From the NCBI RefSeq assembly GCF_900141745.1, contig NZ_FSRM01000001.1:1984001-2048000 (forward strand): a stretch of 64,000 nt of DNA, in the 5' to 3' direction. Shown here piece after piece: positions 43,371-54,103 of the stretch. Position 1 is the stretch's first letter; each line of letters begins with the position of its first letter. The DNA comes from Paraburkholderia phenazinium. GTDB taxonomy: Bacteria; Pseudomonadota; Gammaproteobacteria; Burkholderiales; Burkholderiaceae. A model generated the notes under the pieces. The model did not search any database. It was not told the origin of the DNA and worked only from the letters and a program-made list of their open reading frames with translations. The translations under genes were made by a program, and so were the position numbers.

Positions 43371-44717
43371 ATGGCCATCAAGCAAACCGGCGACATTGCC
43401 CCGCATCGGCTGTCGCCCGAGCAGCTTTCATGCGAATTCGCCGATATCTCGCCCTTGCTCGATCCGGCCGCCGCAGCGGTGGCGGCGAGCCGCTGCCATT
43501 ACTGCTACGACGCTCCATGCATTCAGGCGTGTCCGACGCAGATCGATATTCCCAGTTTTATCCGCAAGATCGGCAACGGCAATCTGAAAGGCGCGGCCCT
43601 CGATATTCTCTCGGCGAATCCGTTGGGCGGCATGTGCGCGCGGGTCTGTCCGACCGAGATCCTGTGCGAAGGGGCATGCGTGCGCAATCATCAGGACGAG
43701 AAACCGGTGGCGATCGGCGCGCTGCAACGTCACGCGACCGATTGGGCGATGGCGCGCGGCGAGGTGCTATTCAGGCGCGCGGCCGACACCGAGCGTCATG
43801 TGGCCGTCGTCGGCGCGGGTCCGGCGGGGCTGGCCTGTGCGCATCGGCTGGCGGTGGCGGGGCATCGCGTGACGATTTACGACGCGCATGAAAAGCCTGG
43901 TGGTCTTAACGAATACGGCATCGCTGCTTACAAGACGGTCGACGATTTCGCCCAGCGCGAAGTGGCCTGGCTGTGCTCGGTAGGCGGCATCGAAATCAAA
44001 AACGGTGTGACGCTTGGGCGCGACCTGAGTCTCGATGCGCTGCGCAAGCAACATGACGCGGTGTTTCTGGCGATCGGCCTGACCGGCGTGCGCGAGTTGG
44101 CGTTGGAAGGCGAAGCGCTCGGCGGTGTGCTTGACGCAGTCGATTTCATTGAGCAGGTGCGTCAGGCGAGCGATCTTGCAACGGTGCCGGTGGGCCGCCG
44201 CGTCGTCGTGATCGGCGGTGGCAATACGGCGGTGGATGCCGCGGTGCAAAGCCGCAAGCTGGGTGCCACGACGGTGACGATGGTGTACCGGCGCGGCGTG
44301 GAGACGATGAGCGCGACGTGGGCCGAACGCGAGTTTGCGCAGAGCCAGGGGGTGACGCTTACCACGCATGCGAAGCCGGTTCGTCTGATCGGCGGTGACG
44401 GCAACGTGACGGGTGTGGAGTTCGAGCGTAACTCGGCGGAGGGCAGCGAGCGCTTCGTTGTGGAGGCGGACATGGTGTTAAAGGCAATCGGTCAGACGCT
44501 GGTGGCGGTGGGCGTGGAGCGTGACCTGCTGACACTCGATGGCAGCCGGATCGCCGTCGACGCGAACGGGCAGACCTCATTGCCCGATGTGTGGGCTGGT
44601 GGCGATTGCGCCGCGACGGGCGGCGTCGATCTGACTGTGCAGGCGGTGCAGGACGGCAAGCTTGCCGCCGCCGCCATCGATGCGCACTTCGCCCGCACGG
44701 CGGTCAAGGCCGCCTAG
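43371..44717 (+). CDS. preT: Dihydropyrimidine dehydrogenase, NAD/FAD subunit
   Basis: A 448-residue GltD-like electron-transfer subunit. The N-terminus holds cysteine sets for [4Fe-4S] clusters: CHYCYDAPCIQACPT and CARVCPTEILCEGACV. The FAD motif is VAVVGAGPAGLACAHRLA near residue 143, the NAD motif VVIGGGNTAVDAAVQSRKLG near 280, and the end has LPDVWAGGDCAATGGVDLTVQAVQDG. With PreA it forms NAD-dependent dihydropyrimidine dehydrogenase, reducing uracil and thymine in the first step. It is 160 bp downstream of the amidohydrolase gene and 81 bp upstream of preA. Confidence 0.93.
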   Translation: MAIKQTGDIAPHRLSPEQLSCEFADISPLLDPAAAAVAASRCHYCYDAPCIQACPTQIDIPSFIRKIGNGNLKGAALDILSANPLGGMCARVCPTEILCEGACVRNHQDEKPVAIGALQRHATDWAMARGEVLFRRAADTERHVAVVGAGPAGLACAHRLAVAGHRVTIYDAHEKPGGLNEYGIAAYKTVDDFAQREVAWLCSVGGIEIKNGVTLGRDLSLDALRKQHDAVFLAIGLTGVRELALEGEALGGVLDAVDFIEQVRQASDLATVPVGRRVVVIGGGNTAVDAAVQSRKLGATTVTMVYRRGVETMSATWAEREFAQSQGVTLTTHAKPVRLIGGDGNVTGVEFERNSAEGSERFVVEADMVLKAIGQTLVAVGVERDLLTLDGSRIAVDANGQTSLPDVWAGGDCAATGGVDLTVQAVQDGKLAAAAIDAHFARTAVKAA

Positions 44718-44797
44718 CGATCCGCAAGCGAGCGCACTGCGCCTGGCAAAGCCACTCACCCGACCTCACGATAAAACAAAGTCCCAAGGAGCCGAAC

Positions 44798-46117
44798 ATG
44801 GCCGATCTGCGTTGTACGATTGCCGGCATCACTTCGCCGAACCCCTTCTGGCTCGCCTCCGCGCCGCCGACCGACAAAGCCTATAACGTCAACCGCGCCT
44901 TCGAAGCAGGCTGGGGCGGCGTGGTCTGGAAAACGCTCGGCCTCGATCCGCATGTGGTCAACGTCAGCTCGCGCTATGGCGCAGTGCAATGGAACGGCCA
45001 ACGTATCGCAGGCCTGAACAATATTGAACTGATCACGGACCGTCCGCTCGACGTCAATTTGCGCGAGATCGCCCAGGTCAAGCGCGACTGGCCGGACCGC
45101 GCGCTGATCGTCTCGCTGATGGTGCCGTGCAACGAAAGCGACTGGAAATGGATCCTGCCGCTGGTCGAAGACACCGGCGCCGATGCCGTCGAACTGAATT
45201 TCGGCTGCCCGCACGGCATGAGCGAGCGCGGCATGGGCTCGGCAGTGGGGCAGGTGCCCGAATACGTGGAGATGGTCACGCGCTGGGTCAAGGAAGGCAC
45301 GAAGCTGCCGTGCCTCGTCAAGCTGACGCCGAACATCAGCGACATCCGCATGGGTTCGCGCGCGGCCTACAAGGGCGGCGCGGACGGCGTCTCGCTGATC
45401 AATACGATCAACTCGATCGTGGGCGTGGATCTCGACGTGATGGCGCCGATGCCGATTGTCGACGGCAAGGGCACGCACGGCGGCTATTGCGGCCCGGCGG
45501 TCAAACCGATTGCGCTGAACATGGTGGCCGAAATCGCGCGCGATGCCGAAACCCCTGATCTGCCGATCTCCGGTATCGGCGGCATTTCGACATGGCGCGA
45601 CGCGGCGGAATTTATCGTGCTGGGCGCAGGCAGCGTGCAGGTTTGCACGGCGGCAATGCACTACGGCTTCCGAATTGTCTCCGACCTCGCCGACGGCCTG
45701 TCGAACTGGATGGACGAAAAAGGTTACGCCACGCTCGACGACATTCGCGGCCGCGCGGTGCCCAACGTGACCGACTGGAAGTACCTGAATCTCAAGTACG
45801 ACATCAAGGCGCGCATCGATCAGGACAAGTGCATCCAGTGCGGGCTGTGCCATATCGCCTGCGAAGACACCGCGCATCAGGCCATCATGCGCGAAAAGGA
45901 TGGCATACGGCATTTTGAAGTGGTGGACTCCGAGTGTGTTGGGTGTAACTTATGCATGCACGTCTGCCCGGTTGACGAGTGCATCACGATGGAACGCGTC
46001 GACGCCGGTGAGTACGCCAACTGGACCACACATCCGAACAACCCGGCGAGCGCGAATGCGCCGGCGCAGCAGGCAGCACCGCAGGTCGGGCAGCAGGCCG
46101 CCGTGAAGGCAGCCTGA
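44798..46117 (+). CDS. preA: Dihydropyrimidine dehydrogenase, catalytic subunit
   Basis: A 439-residue FMN enzyme of the dihydroorotate dehydrogenase fold. The active-site loop MVPCNESDW has the catalytic Cys, and the FMN region includes LELNFGCPHGMSERGMG-like residues, LVKLTPNIS, and ISGIGGISTWRDAAEFI. The C-terminal ferredoxin domain has two clusters, CIQCGLCHIACE and CVGCNLCMHVCPVDECI. It takes electrons from PreT. The CCCAAGGAG before the ATG at 44798 sets the start; the longer frame overlaps preT. The Ala/Gln-rich last 30 residues are not part of the conserved fold. Confidence 0.94.
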   Translation: MADLRCTIAGITSPNPFWLASAPPTDKAYNVNRAFEAGWGGVVWKTLGLDPHVVNVSSRYGAVQWNGQRIAGLNNIELITDRPLDVNLREIAQVKRDWPDRALIVSLMVPCNESDWKWILPLVEDTGADAVELNFGCPHGMSERGMGSAVGQVPEYVEMVTRWVKEGTKLPCLVKLTPNISDIRMGSRAAYKGGADGVSLINTINSIVGVDLDVMAPMPIVDGKGTHGGYCGPAVKPIALNMVAEIARDAETPDLPISGIGGISTWRDAAEFIVLGAGSVQVCTAAMHYGFRIVSDLADGLSNWMDEKGYATLDDIRGRAVPNVTDWKYLNLKYDIKARIDQDKCIQCGLCHIACEDTAHQAIMREKDGIRHFEVVDSECVGCNLCMHVCPVDECITMERVDAGEYANWTTHPNNPASANAPAQQAAPQVGQQAAVKAA

Positions 46118-46252
46118 CGTAGTAACGCATAACAAGGAAGAACCCGTAACAAACGAGGCGCTCGTACTGAACCTGGTTCCCATCCGGCCTGACGTCTCCT
46201 GAAGCATCGCGAGAAGAGGCGCAGGCCACAACGACGAAGTGGAGATACTTCA

Positions 46253-47764
46253 ATGAAGCAGACAGCGCAAACCGTCGATCCGCAGCTAGCGGCCGGCGCG
46301 CAAGCCAGCAGCCTTTACAACGACGACCTGGCTCCAACCGGCGTCGCGCAGCGCACATGGAAGTGGTATCACTTCGCCGCGCTGTGGGTGGGGATGGTGA
46401 TGAATATCGCTTCGTACATGCTCGCCGCCGGCTTGACGGAGCAGGGCATGTCGCCGTGGCAGGCGGTTGTTACCGTGCTGCTCGGCAACCTGATCGTGCT
46501 CGTGCCGATGCTGCTGATCGGGCATGCCGGGGCGAAACACGGCATTCCGTATGCGGTGCTGGTGCGTTCGTCGTTCGGCACGCAAGGGGCGAAATTGCCG
46601 GCCATGCTGCGTGCGATTGTCGCTTGCGGCTGGTACGGGATTCAAACGTGGCTTGGCGGCAGCGCGATCTATACGCTGCTCAATATCCTGACCGGCAATG
46701 CACTGCATGGCGATGCGCTGCCGTTCCTCGATATTTCGCTTGGGCAGCTGGCGTGTTTCCTTGTGTTCTGGGCCCTGCAGATCTACTTCATTGTGCATGG
46801 CACCGACTCGATCCGCTGGCTGGAAAGCTGGTCGGCGCCGATCAAGGTGGTGATGTGTATTGCGCTCGTGTGGTGGGCGACCTCGAAAGCCGGCGGAATC
46901 GGTTCGATGCTCTCGGCGCCGTCGCAGTTCGTAGCTGGCGGGAAGAAGGAAGGCCTGTTCTGGGCGACGTTCTGGCCGGGGCTTACCGCGATGGTGGGCT
47001 TCTGGGCCACGCTTGCGCTGAACATTCCTGACTTCACGCGCTTTGCCCGCTCGCAGCGCGATCAGATCATCGGCCAGTCGATCGGCTTGCCCGCGCCGAT
47101 GGCGTTGCTCTCGGTCATTTCCGTGGTGGTGACCTCGGCTACCGTGGTGATCTACGGCAAAGCGATCTGGGATCCTATCGATCTCACGAGCCGCATGACC
47201 GGCATTGGCGTAGGCGTTGCGCTCGTGATCCTGACGCTCGATACGATGTGCTGCAACCTCGCGGCCAACCTGGTCGGGCCCGCGTATGATTTTTCGAGCC
47301 TGTGGCCCAAAGGTATTTCGTATCGCGTGGGCGGCATGATTACCGCGACCATCGCGATCGTGATGATGCCGTGGAAGATTCTGGCGACGACGCAGGGCTA
47401 TATTTTCACGTGGCTGGTGGGCTATTCGGCCTTGCTCGGACCGGTGGCCGGCATCCTCATGGTGGATTACTTTCTGATTCGCGGTACAGAGCTCGATCAG
47501 CGCGAACTGTTCGACGAGAACGGCGAGTACAGTTACACCGGTGGCTGGAATATCGGCGCCGTGGTGGCGCTACTGGTGGGGGTCTTGCCGAATCTGCCGG
47601 GTTTTCTGCATACCGCGTTTCCGGCGACGTTCCCTAACGTGCCGGCGTTCTTCAATACGCTCTACACGTATGCGTGGTTCGTGGGTCTTGCACTCGCGTC
47701 CATCGTCTACACCGCGTGGATGAAATTCAGCAAAGGGCCGAGTGCGCGGGTTGCCAGCGCATGA
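46253..47764 (+). CDS. NCS1-family transporter for uracil, hydantoin or allantoin
   Basis: A 503-residue, 12-helix NCS1 transporter. Landmarks are TWKWYHFAALWVGMVMNIASYMLAAGL near residue 37, VRSSFGTQGAKLPAMLRAIVACGWYGIQTWLGG near 100, GLTAMVGFWATLALNIPDFTRFARSQRDQIIGQ near 245 and GPVAGILMVDYFLIRG near 400. The family co-transports nucleobases or hydantoins with Na+ or H+. Context (between preA and dihydropyrimidinase) makes uracil, thymine or a dihydropyrimidine/hydantoin the likely cargo. GGAGA lies upstream of the ATG. Confidence 0.9.
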   Translation: MKQTAQTVDPQLAAGAQASSLYNDDLAPTGVAQRTWKWYHFAALWVGMVMNIASYMLAAGLTEQGMSPWQAVVTVLLGNLIVLVPMLLIGHAGAKHGIPYAVLVRSSFGTQGAKLPAMLRAIVACGWYGIQTWLGGSAIYTLLNILTGNALHGDALPFLDISLGQLACFLVFWALQIYFIVHGTDSIRWLESWSAPIKVVMCIALVWWATSKAGGIGSMLSAPSQFVAGGKKEGLFWATFWPGLTAMVGFWATLALNIPDFTRFARSQRDQIIGQSIGLPAPMALLSVISVVVTSATVVIYGKAIWDPIDLTSRMTGIGVGVALVILTLDTMCCNLAANLVGPAYDFSSLWPKGISYRVGGMITATIAIVMMPWKILATTQGYIFTWLVGYSALLGPVAGILMVDYFLIRGTELDQRELFDENGEYSYTGGWNIGAVVALLVGVLPNLPGFLHTAFPATFPNVPAFFNTLYTYAWFVGLALASIVYTAWMKFSKGPSARVASA

Positions 47765-47851
47765 GGCAGGCATGGAAGAGGCGCGGATGTTGATACCACC
47801 CGTGCCTTTCCGATGCAGCAGCAAGGGCAATGAATACGTAGCAGTCAATGA

Positions 47852-49315
<1,464 letters not shown>

Positions 49316-49326
49316 TCGTCGGTGCG

Positions 49327-49369
49327 GGCGAGCGCGCAGGTTTTGTATGAATGTCGCTGCGCGCTCGCC
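49327..49369 (+). terminator. 13-bp perfect stem-loop after hydA
   Basis: GGCGAGCGCGCAG (49327-49339) and CTGCGCGCTCGCC (49357-49369) pair perfectly around a 17-base loop that contains TTTTGT. It begins 12 bp after the hydA stop. No T-tract follows the stem, so termination is likely but not certain. Confidence 0.6.
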
Positions 49370-49531
49370 GGGTTGAGGTTGTTAGCGTTAAGAGAGGGTC
49401 GGGCGCTCGCCCTGAGCGCTCGCGGCTATTCAGTTTTGCCGGGGCTTGCCGTTAAACGGGAGCAGGCAGGTACTGCCTTGGTCTCAACCTGATTCAAGCC
49501 TCCTCGCGCTAACAACTAAAACCAGCCGCGT

Positions 49532-50941
49532 ATGTTGCGTTCGATTTCGTCATTCGTTTTGTTGCTATGTGTGCTGTTTGCGGCGTCGACGCGGCCAGGG
49601 TTCGCCGCGACGTCCGTCACGATCGAGCCCGATAGCGCGCCACGCGCGCCGCTCAATGAACAGTTGCTGAGCGTGCCGGTCGAATCGTCGCCGCCGCTGC
49701 ATCTGCAGGTGACGCTGTTCATGCCGTCGCACGGCGGCCCGTTTCCGCTCGTGATCGTGAATCATGGCGCGTCGCACGATCTGCGCAACACGCCGCGCGT
49801 CGCCGATAACTTTATTCCCTACTATTTCCTTTCACGCGGCTATGCGGTTGCGCTGCCGATGATGCGTGGCTATGCCGGTTCCGAGGGCTATCCGAGGCCG
49901 CATGGCTGCGACGTCGCGGCGCTCGGACTCGATTCGGCGCGCGATATTCGCAACGTGCTCGACTATGTGAAGCAGCTACCCGGTATCGATACTTCGCATA
50001 TCGTGGTGGCCGGCAAGAGCATGGGCGGATGGAATACGCTTGCGTTCGGCTCGCTCAATCCACCTGACGTCAAGGGACTTATCAGCTTCGCTGGAGGCGT
50101 GAAGGAGTCCGACTGCAAAAGCCCGGATGCGAGCCTGATTAGCGCTGCACAGCAGTTCGGCGCGCAGACGAAATTACCTTCGATCTGGTTCTTCGGCGAG
50201 AACGACCAGATCTTCGCCACGCCCACGTGGCAGGCAATGTTCAAACAGTACACCGCAGCGGGTGCCCATGCGGAACTGGTCGACTACGGTGTGTTCCAGA
50301 AGGACGCCCATGCGATGACCGCCTCCGGGGCCGGGCTGCCGTTGTGGGTGCAGAAGGCCGACTCGTTTCTTGCAAGCATCGGCATGCCGAGCCAGGAAGT
50401 CGACCCCGAGTACTTGCCGGATCGAGCGCGTGCAGCCAGCGCATATGCCGACATCAACGACCTTGACGCGGTGCCGTTTCTGACCGAAAAGCAACGCGAC
50501 GATGTGTATCGCCACTTTCTCGCCGCACCACTCCCACGCGCCATCGCAATCGGTTCGACGAGTGCGGTTTACATATCGGGCGGTTTCGATCCCAGCCTGA
50601 GTGCAATGGACAGGTGCTGGAAGCTCACGCGCTATTGCCAGCTCTATGCGGTGGACAACATGGTGGTCTGGCCGCGGCTCGAGTCGGAACCGCCCAGCAC
50701 GAAATTCGCCGCACTAGCGGACGTCTCCGCCGTGCCTTATCTGAGCGAACGCGGTCGCCGGATGTACACGAAGTTTCTGAGCCTGCGCACTCCGCGTGCT
50801 TTTGCGATCGCACCGGACGGCGCCTGGGGCTACGCATGGGGGATCGATCCGATCAACGACGCACTGGCTTACTGCGCAAACGGACACGCCGGGTGCCGGT
50901 TGTATGCGGTAAATCGCGATGTGGTGTGGACCGGCAAATAA
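49532..50941 (+). CDS. Exported alpha/beta hydrolase with two C-terminal Cys-containing repeats
   Basis: A 469-residue protein with signal peptide (SISSFVLLLCVLFAASTRPGFAA). The hydrolase core has LVIVNHGASHD, GYAVALPMMRGYAGSEGYP, the nucleophile Ser in VVAGKSMGGWNTLAFGSLNP near residue 168, the acid in WFFGENDQIFATP and His in KDAHAMT. After about residue 300 two repeats of about 75 residues follow, each running from DAVPFLTEKQRDDVYRHFL / SAVPYLSERGRRMYTKFL through PRA(I/F)AI to a Cys pair and LYAV-x3-VVW. One such unit ends the paralogue at 22883-24094. Substrate and role of the repeats are unknown. Confidence 0.78.
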   Translation: MLRSISSFVLLLCVLFAASTRPGFAATSVTIEPDSAPRAPLNEQLLSVPVESSPPLHLQVTLFMPSHGGPFPLVIVNHGASHDLRNTPRVADNFIPYYFLSRGYAVALPMMRGYAGSEGYPRPHGCDVAALGLDSARDIRNVLDYVKQLPGIDTSHIVVAGKSMGGWNTLAFGSLNPPDVKGLISFAGGVKESDCKSPDASLISAAQQFGAQTKLPSIWFFGENDQIFATPTWQAMFKQYTAAGAHAELVDYGVFQKDAHAMTASGAGLPLWVQKADSFLASIGMPSQEVDPEYLPDRARAASAYADINDLDAVPFLTEKQRDDVYRHFLAAPLPRAIAIGSTSAVYISGGFDPSLSAMDRCWKLTRYCQLYAVDNMVVWPRLESEPPSTKFAALADVSAVPYLSERGRRMYTKFLSLRTPRAFAIAPDGAWGYAWGIDPINDALAYCANGHAGCRLYAVNRDVVWTGK

Positions 50942-50966
50942 TGTGGCTGCGAAGCGGGACCGCAGC

Positions 50967-50984
50967 TAGCTGTTAGCTGTTAGC
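50967..50984. repeat. Tandem heptamer repeat between converging genes
   Basis: TAGCTGT occurs twice in tandem followed by TAGC, filling much of the 45-bp gap between the converging hydrolase and channel genes. No function is evident. Confidence 0.8.
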
Positions 50985-50986
50985 CG

Positions 50987-52183
50987 CTAGCGCTTCTGCC
51001 AGACGCGTAAGCCGAACAGCGGCACAATCCCGTAGACGTGGTCGAGCATATCCGACTGGATGCGTTCATAAGAATGCCAGTCGGTGTCGTTGACGAACAG
51101 GAACACCTCCAGCGGTACGCCGAATTCCGTCGCCTGCAGGAGCCTGACGATGAGCGGCATATCGGTTCGAACCGCGGGATGCTGGCGGAAATATCCGACC
51201 AGATAGTGGCGAAACAGGCCGAGATTGGTGAGGCGCGGGCCCTCGTTCGAGAGGCTCAGGGGCGCCATCAGGTCAGTACTTGCGCTCAGCTTTGCGAGCA
51301 TTTCATCGTCGCAAAACCGGATGCTGTCGACGTCCATGTGAATCGGATGCTTGAGACGCCGTCCTCCCGATTCGACCATGCCGCGCCAGTTCTTGACGCC
51401 ATTGGTTAGCAATACATAGCTTGGTATCGTCACGATGGAATTGTCGAAGTTCTGCACCTTGATCGTATTCAGGGCAATGTCGATAACCGTGCCGTCCGCG
51501 ACGAAGCCTGGCACTTCGATCCAGTCGCCTACGCGCAACATGTCATAGGCAGCCAGCTGGATACTTGCCACGAAACCCAGCAGCGAATCGCGAAAGATGA
51601 TGATCAGAAGGGCGGTCATCGCGCTCACACCGGTGAGGAAATAGGCTGGCGAGCGATGCAGCAGCAGGGAGATGAGCGCGATCAGTGCAGCGATGTACAG
51701 GGCAATCGTGGTGACCTGCAGGAAGCTCTTGATGGGCCGCTCGGCTGCGTGCGGGTAGTGGCTATAGCGGTCTTCAATACTGGCGAGGAATGCGAACGCG
51801 GCGCGCAGCGTCGTCAGAACCATGTAGCACGCGGAGAGCGTTTCGAGCGGTGCGCCCAGCAGGTAGACCACTGGAAACGACAGACCCGATAGCAGCGGGG
51901 CGGACAGATAGAGGAGGTACGCCGGCACGAGCGGCGCGAGGCGGTCGAATACCTTGTGTTTCTCGGCAGAACGCAGCCACATGCGGCGTTCGCCGCGCGC
52001 AAGCCGGGCGACGATCCGCAGCATGATGAAGCGTGTGAGGTAGTAGCCGAGCGTGCTGACGATGGCGATCAACAACAGCAGCGCTATGACGAGAAGCGTG
52101 GCGACGAAGGCGCTGTCGGTATAGACGTAGAAATGACGGTGTCCGTCCCGATCCGTCACGATGTGGAAGATGCCGTCGAACAT
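50987..52183 (-). CDS. Mechanosensitive channel, YbdG-like MscS family
   Basis: A 398-residue membrane protein. About five hydrophobic helices (residues 25-205) precede the MscS core: AMTALLIIIFRDSLLGFVASIQLAAYDMLRVGDWIEVPGFVADGTVIDIAL, then IPSYVLLTNGVKNWRGMVESGGRRLK, which is the YbdG (MscM) signature in place of the usual MscS sequence. The C-terminus PLEVFLFVNDTDWHSYERIQSDMLDHV also fits YbdG. Such channels open on osmotic downshock with small conductance. GAGAGG precedes the ATG at 52183. Confidence 0.87.
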   Translation of the reverse strand: MFDGIFHIVTDRDGHRHFYVYTDSAFVATLLVIALLLLIAIVSTLGYYLTRFIMLRIVARLARGERRMWLRSAEKHKVFDRLAPLVPAYLLYLSAPLLSGLSFPVVYLLGAPLETLSACYMVLTTLRAAFAFLASIEDRYSHYPHAAERPIKSFLQVTTIALYIAALIALISLLLHRSPAYFLTGVSAMTALLIIIFRDSLLGFVASIQLAAYDMLRVGDWIEVPGFVADGTVIDIALNTIKVQNFDNSIVTIPSYVLLTNGVKNWRGMVESGGRRLKHPIHMDVDSIRFCDDEMLAKLSASTDLMAPLSLSNEGPRLTNLGLFRHYLVGYFRQHPAVRTDMPLIVRLLQATEFGVPLEVFLFVNDTDWHSYERIQSDMLDHVYGIVPLFGLRVWQKR

Positions 52184-52303
52184 AGATCCTCTCAGTCGTG
52201 AGCAGGCCGTTCTCCGCTGCGGTTCCGCATGCACTTAATACGCACGCTGCGAACTGTCTGCCGGCCTTGGCGTATCAAGCGGTATTGTAGTGTTGCCGGC
52301 TCA

Positions 52304-54103
52304 TCAAGTGGCAGATATAAGCGCGCCCAGCGCCGACGGCAAATCATGTAGGTCGTTGAGAGGTGCAACCCGGCGTCGGCCGAATAACGCTTTCGCGTCA
52401 TCGAGTGTCTGCGGATCGAGGGCAAGACATCCGCACCGGATGCCCCGCACCGCAAGCTCGTTTAATGCACGCCGCGTGTCCTCACGCAGATAGCGTGAAT
52501 CGAAGACATCGATATCGAACGGCATGCCGTCGGACACCGTCAACAGGCTGGCTCTGGAGAAGCCCATGCGCGTGGCCTCCTGGCTAACCCTTGCACCGGC
52601 ATGCCGCAGCGCCGCGCCGAAGCGCGTGGACAGGCCTGGACGAATCCGCGCGAGGTAGGCTTCGGTCGACGCGCTCCACATCTCGTCGAAGTCTTTGAAC
52701 ACGTGAAAGCGCACGCGATGCCGCCCATCGGAATGAAAGCCGTACATCGCATAAGGCCGGTCACCCGTGTTTAGCGCTTGTCCAAGTATGCGAGCGACGT
52801 CGAGCACGGTATCGATGCGCCCGTCGAACGCGTTCGACGCCGAGAGGTCCAGCAGGATCGCAAGCGGCGCACCGCGCGCTTGCAGTCGCGGCACGACGAA
52901 GCCCTTGAAACGATCCCGCTCGCCGCGCATCGCATCAATGCGCCCAGCGATGCATGCATCGAGATCGAGCAGATCACCTTCGAACTCGCGAGTCCTGCCG
53001 GTGACGGCGCGCTCCCGTGTCGAATTGAGCATCGCCCTGATGCGCTGTGCCGATGTTGTGCGATCGTCAAGGACCGGACGCTCTGGCATGGCGGCGTCGA
53101 GACGCAATGATTCGACGCTGCACCAGTTGCCGCGATAGCGCCGGATCACATAGTCCCACTCGGGGTAGCGATGCAAGGATACGACGCGCGTGGCCAGTTC
53201 CTCATCGTGTGTAGCAGCGGCTGTTGGTGTGTCGCCGGGGGTATTCGCAATCCGTTTGGGCGGCGTTGGCTCTTTGGGTGGAACTTCGCCGGTTCCTTCG
53301 CTTTCCTGTGGCGCGACATTGCGCTCGGGTGTTGCATCGCCGGATGCCGGCGCGATGGGTGTCGGCGGTAAGTCCCATAGCAGGCTGTTGTCATCGCGAT
53401 AGACGGCTTCCGGGGCATACGTCTTCGCGTTGAACTGGATGCGCATCTGGCCGAGATCGTTGCCCAGCAGGTTGCCGAGATGGCGCGAGATGGTGGGGTC
53501 CGTTCCATCTGTTCTCCTGAACGCCTCTTCGAACAAGGCGCGGCCCTTCGTGACCCAGCCGTCTCGATCGACGTATCCCGGGTCCAGCAGAGCGCGCGCA
53601 AGTCTTGCGATCAGAGCAGCCGCGGTGCCCGCGCTCTCCGGACCCGTTCTATGAAATGGCAGCCACCAGCGCTGCAAGCCTGGATAGCGCGCCATTGCGA
53701 GCCGCTCGACCCGTGCGTCTTCGATCACGCCAACCAGCGTCAACTGCAACGGCCGCAGTTTGGCGGGATCGAAGCGCACGGTCGAATAGGTGAGATGGGC
53801 TGCTGCATGGGCGGCACATGCCAGGTAGAAATGGCGCGCGTCGTCCAGACTCTCGGCCTCATGTTCACGCGGCAACATCAGTGCGGTGTCGGTGACAATC
53901 GGGCAGGGTTGTGCAACTGCCTCTTCATTGCGCACGAGTGCCTGCACAGGAGCGTTCAGCTGCCATGCGGCGCGCAGATACAAACCGAGCGTCCGCTCGA
54001 AGCGGTTGAGCGAAATGGCCTCACGCGTAGTGATCGGGCTAGGTGTCTTGGCGATGCCCTGGCGCGTCGCCGTCGCCGTCGCCATTGCCGCGCCGGCGTT
54101 CAT
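52304..54103 (-). CDS. VWA-domain protein, NorD/CbbO-like
   Basis: A 599-residue soluble protein. The N-terminal half is helical, with HAAAHLTYS near residue 99 and GVIEDARVERLAMARYPGLQRW near 125, typical of NorD/CbbO. A Pro/Glu/Thr-rich linker follows (about 245-300), then the YPEWDY motif near 313, and a von Willebrand A domain whose MIDAS begins D419-L-S-A-S (in ILLDLSASNAFDGRID), with the later FSRASLLTVSDGMPFDIDVFD. NorD and CbbO work with an AAA+ partner to activate nitric oxide reductase or Rubisco. Here the ATG overlaps the AAA+ stop (ATGA), at the end of the urease operon. Longer upstream frames overlap the AAA+ gene and lack support. Confidence 0.85.
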   Translation of the reverse strand: MNAGAAMATATATRQGIAKTPSPITTREAISLNRFERTLGLYLRAAWQLNAPVQALVRNEEAVAQPCPIVTDTALMLPREHEAESLDDARHFYLACAAHAAAHLTYSTVRFDPAKLRPLQLTLVGVIEDARVERLAMARYPGLQRWWLPFHRTGPESAGTAAALIARLARALLDPGYVDRDGWVTKGRALFEEAFRRTDGTDPTISRHLGNLLGNDLGQMRIQFNAKTYAPEAVYRDDNSLLWDLPPTPIAPASGDATPERNVAPQESEGTGEVPPKEPTPPKRIANTPGDTPTAAATHDEELATRVVSLHRYPEWDYVIRRYRGNWCSVESLRLDAAMPERPVLDDRTTSAQRIRAMLNSTRERAVTGRTREFEGDLLDLDACIAGRIDAMRGERDRFKGFVVPRLQARGAPLAILLDLSASNAFDGRIDTVLDVARILGQALNTGDRPYAMYGFHSDGRHRVRFHVFKDFDEMWSASTEAYLARIRPGLSTRFGAALRHAGARVSQEATRMGFSRASLLTVSDGMPFDIDVFDSRYLREDTRRALNELAVRGIRCGCLALDPQTLDDAKALFGRRRVAPLNDLHDLPSALGALISAT

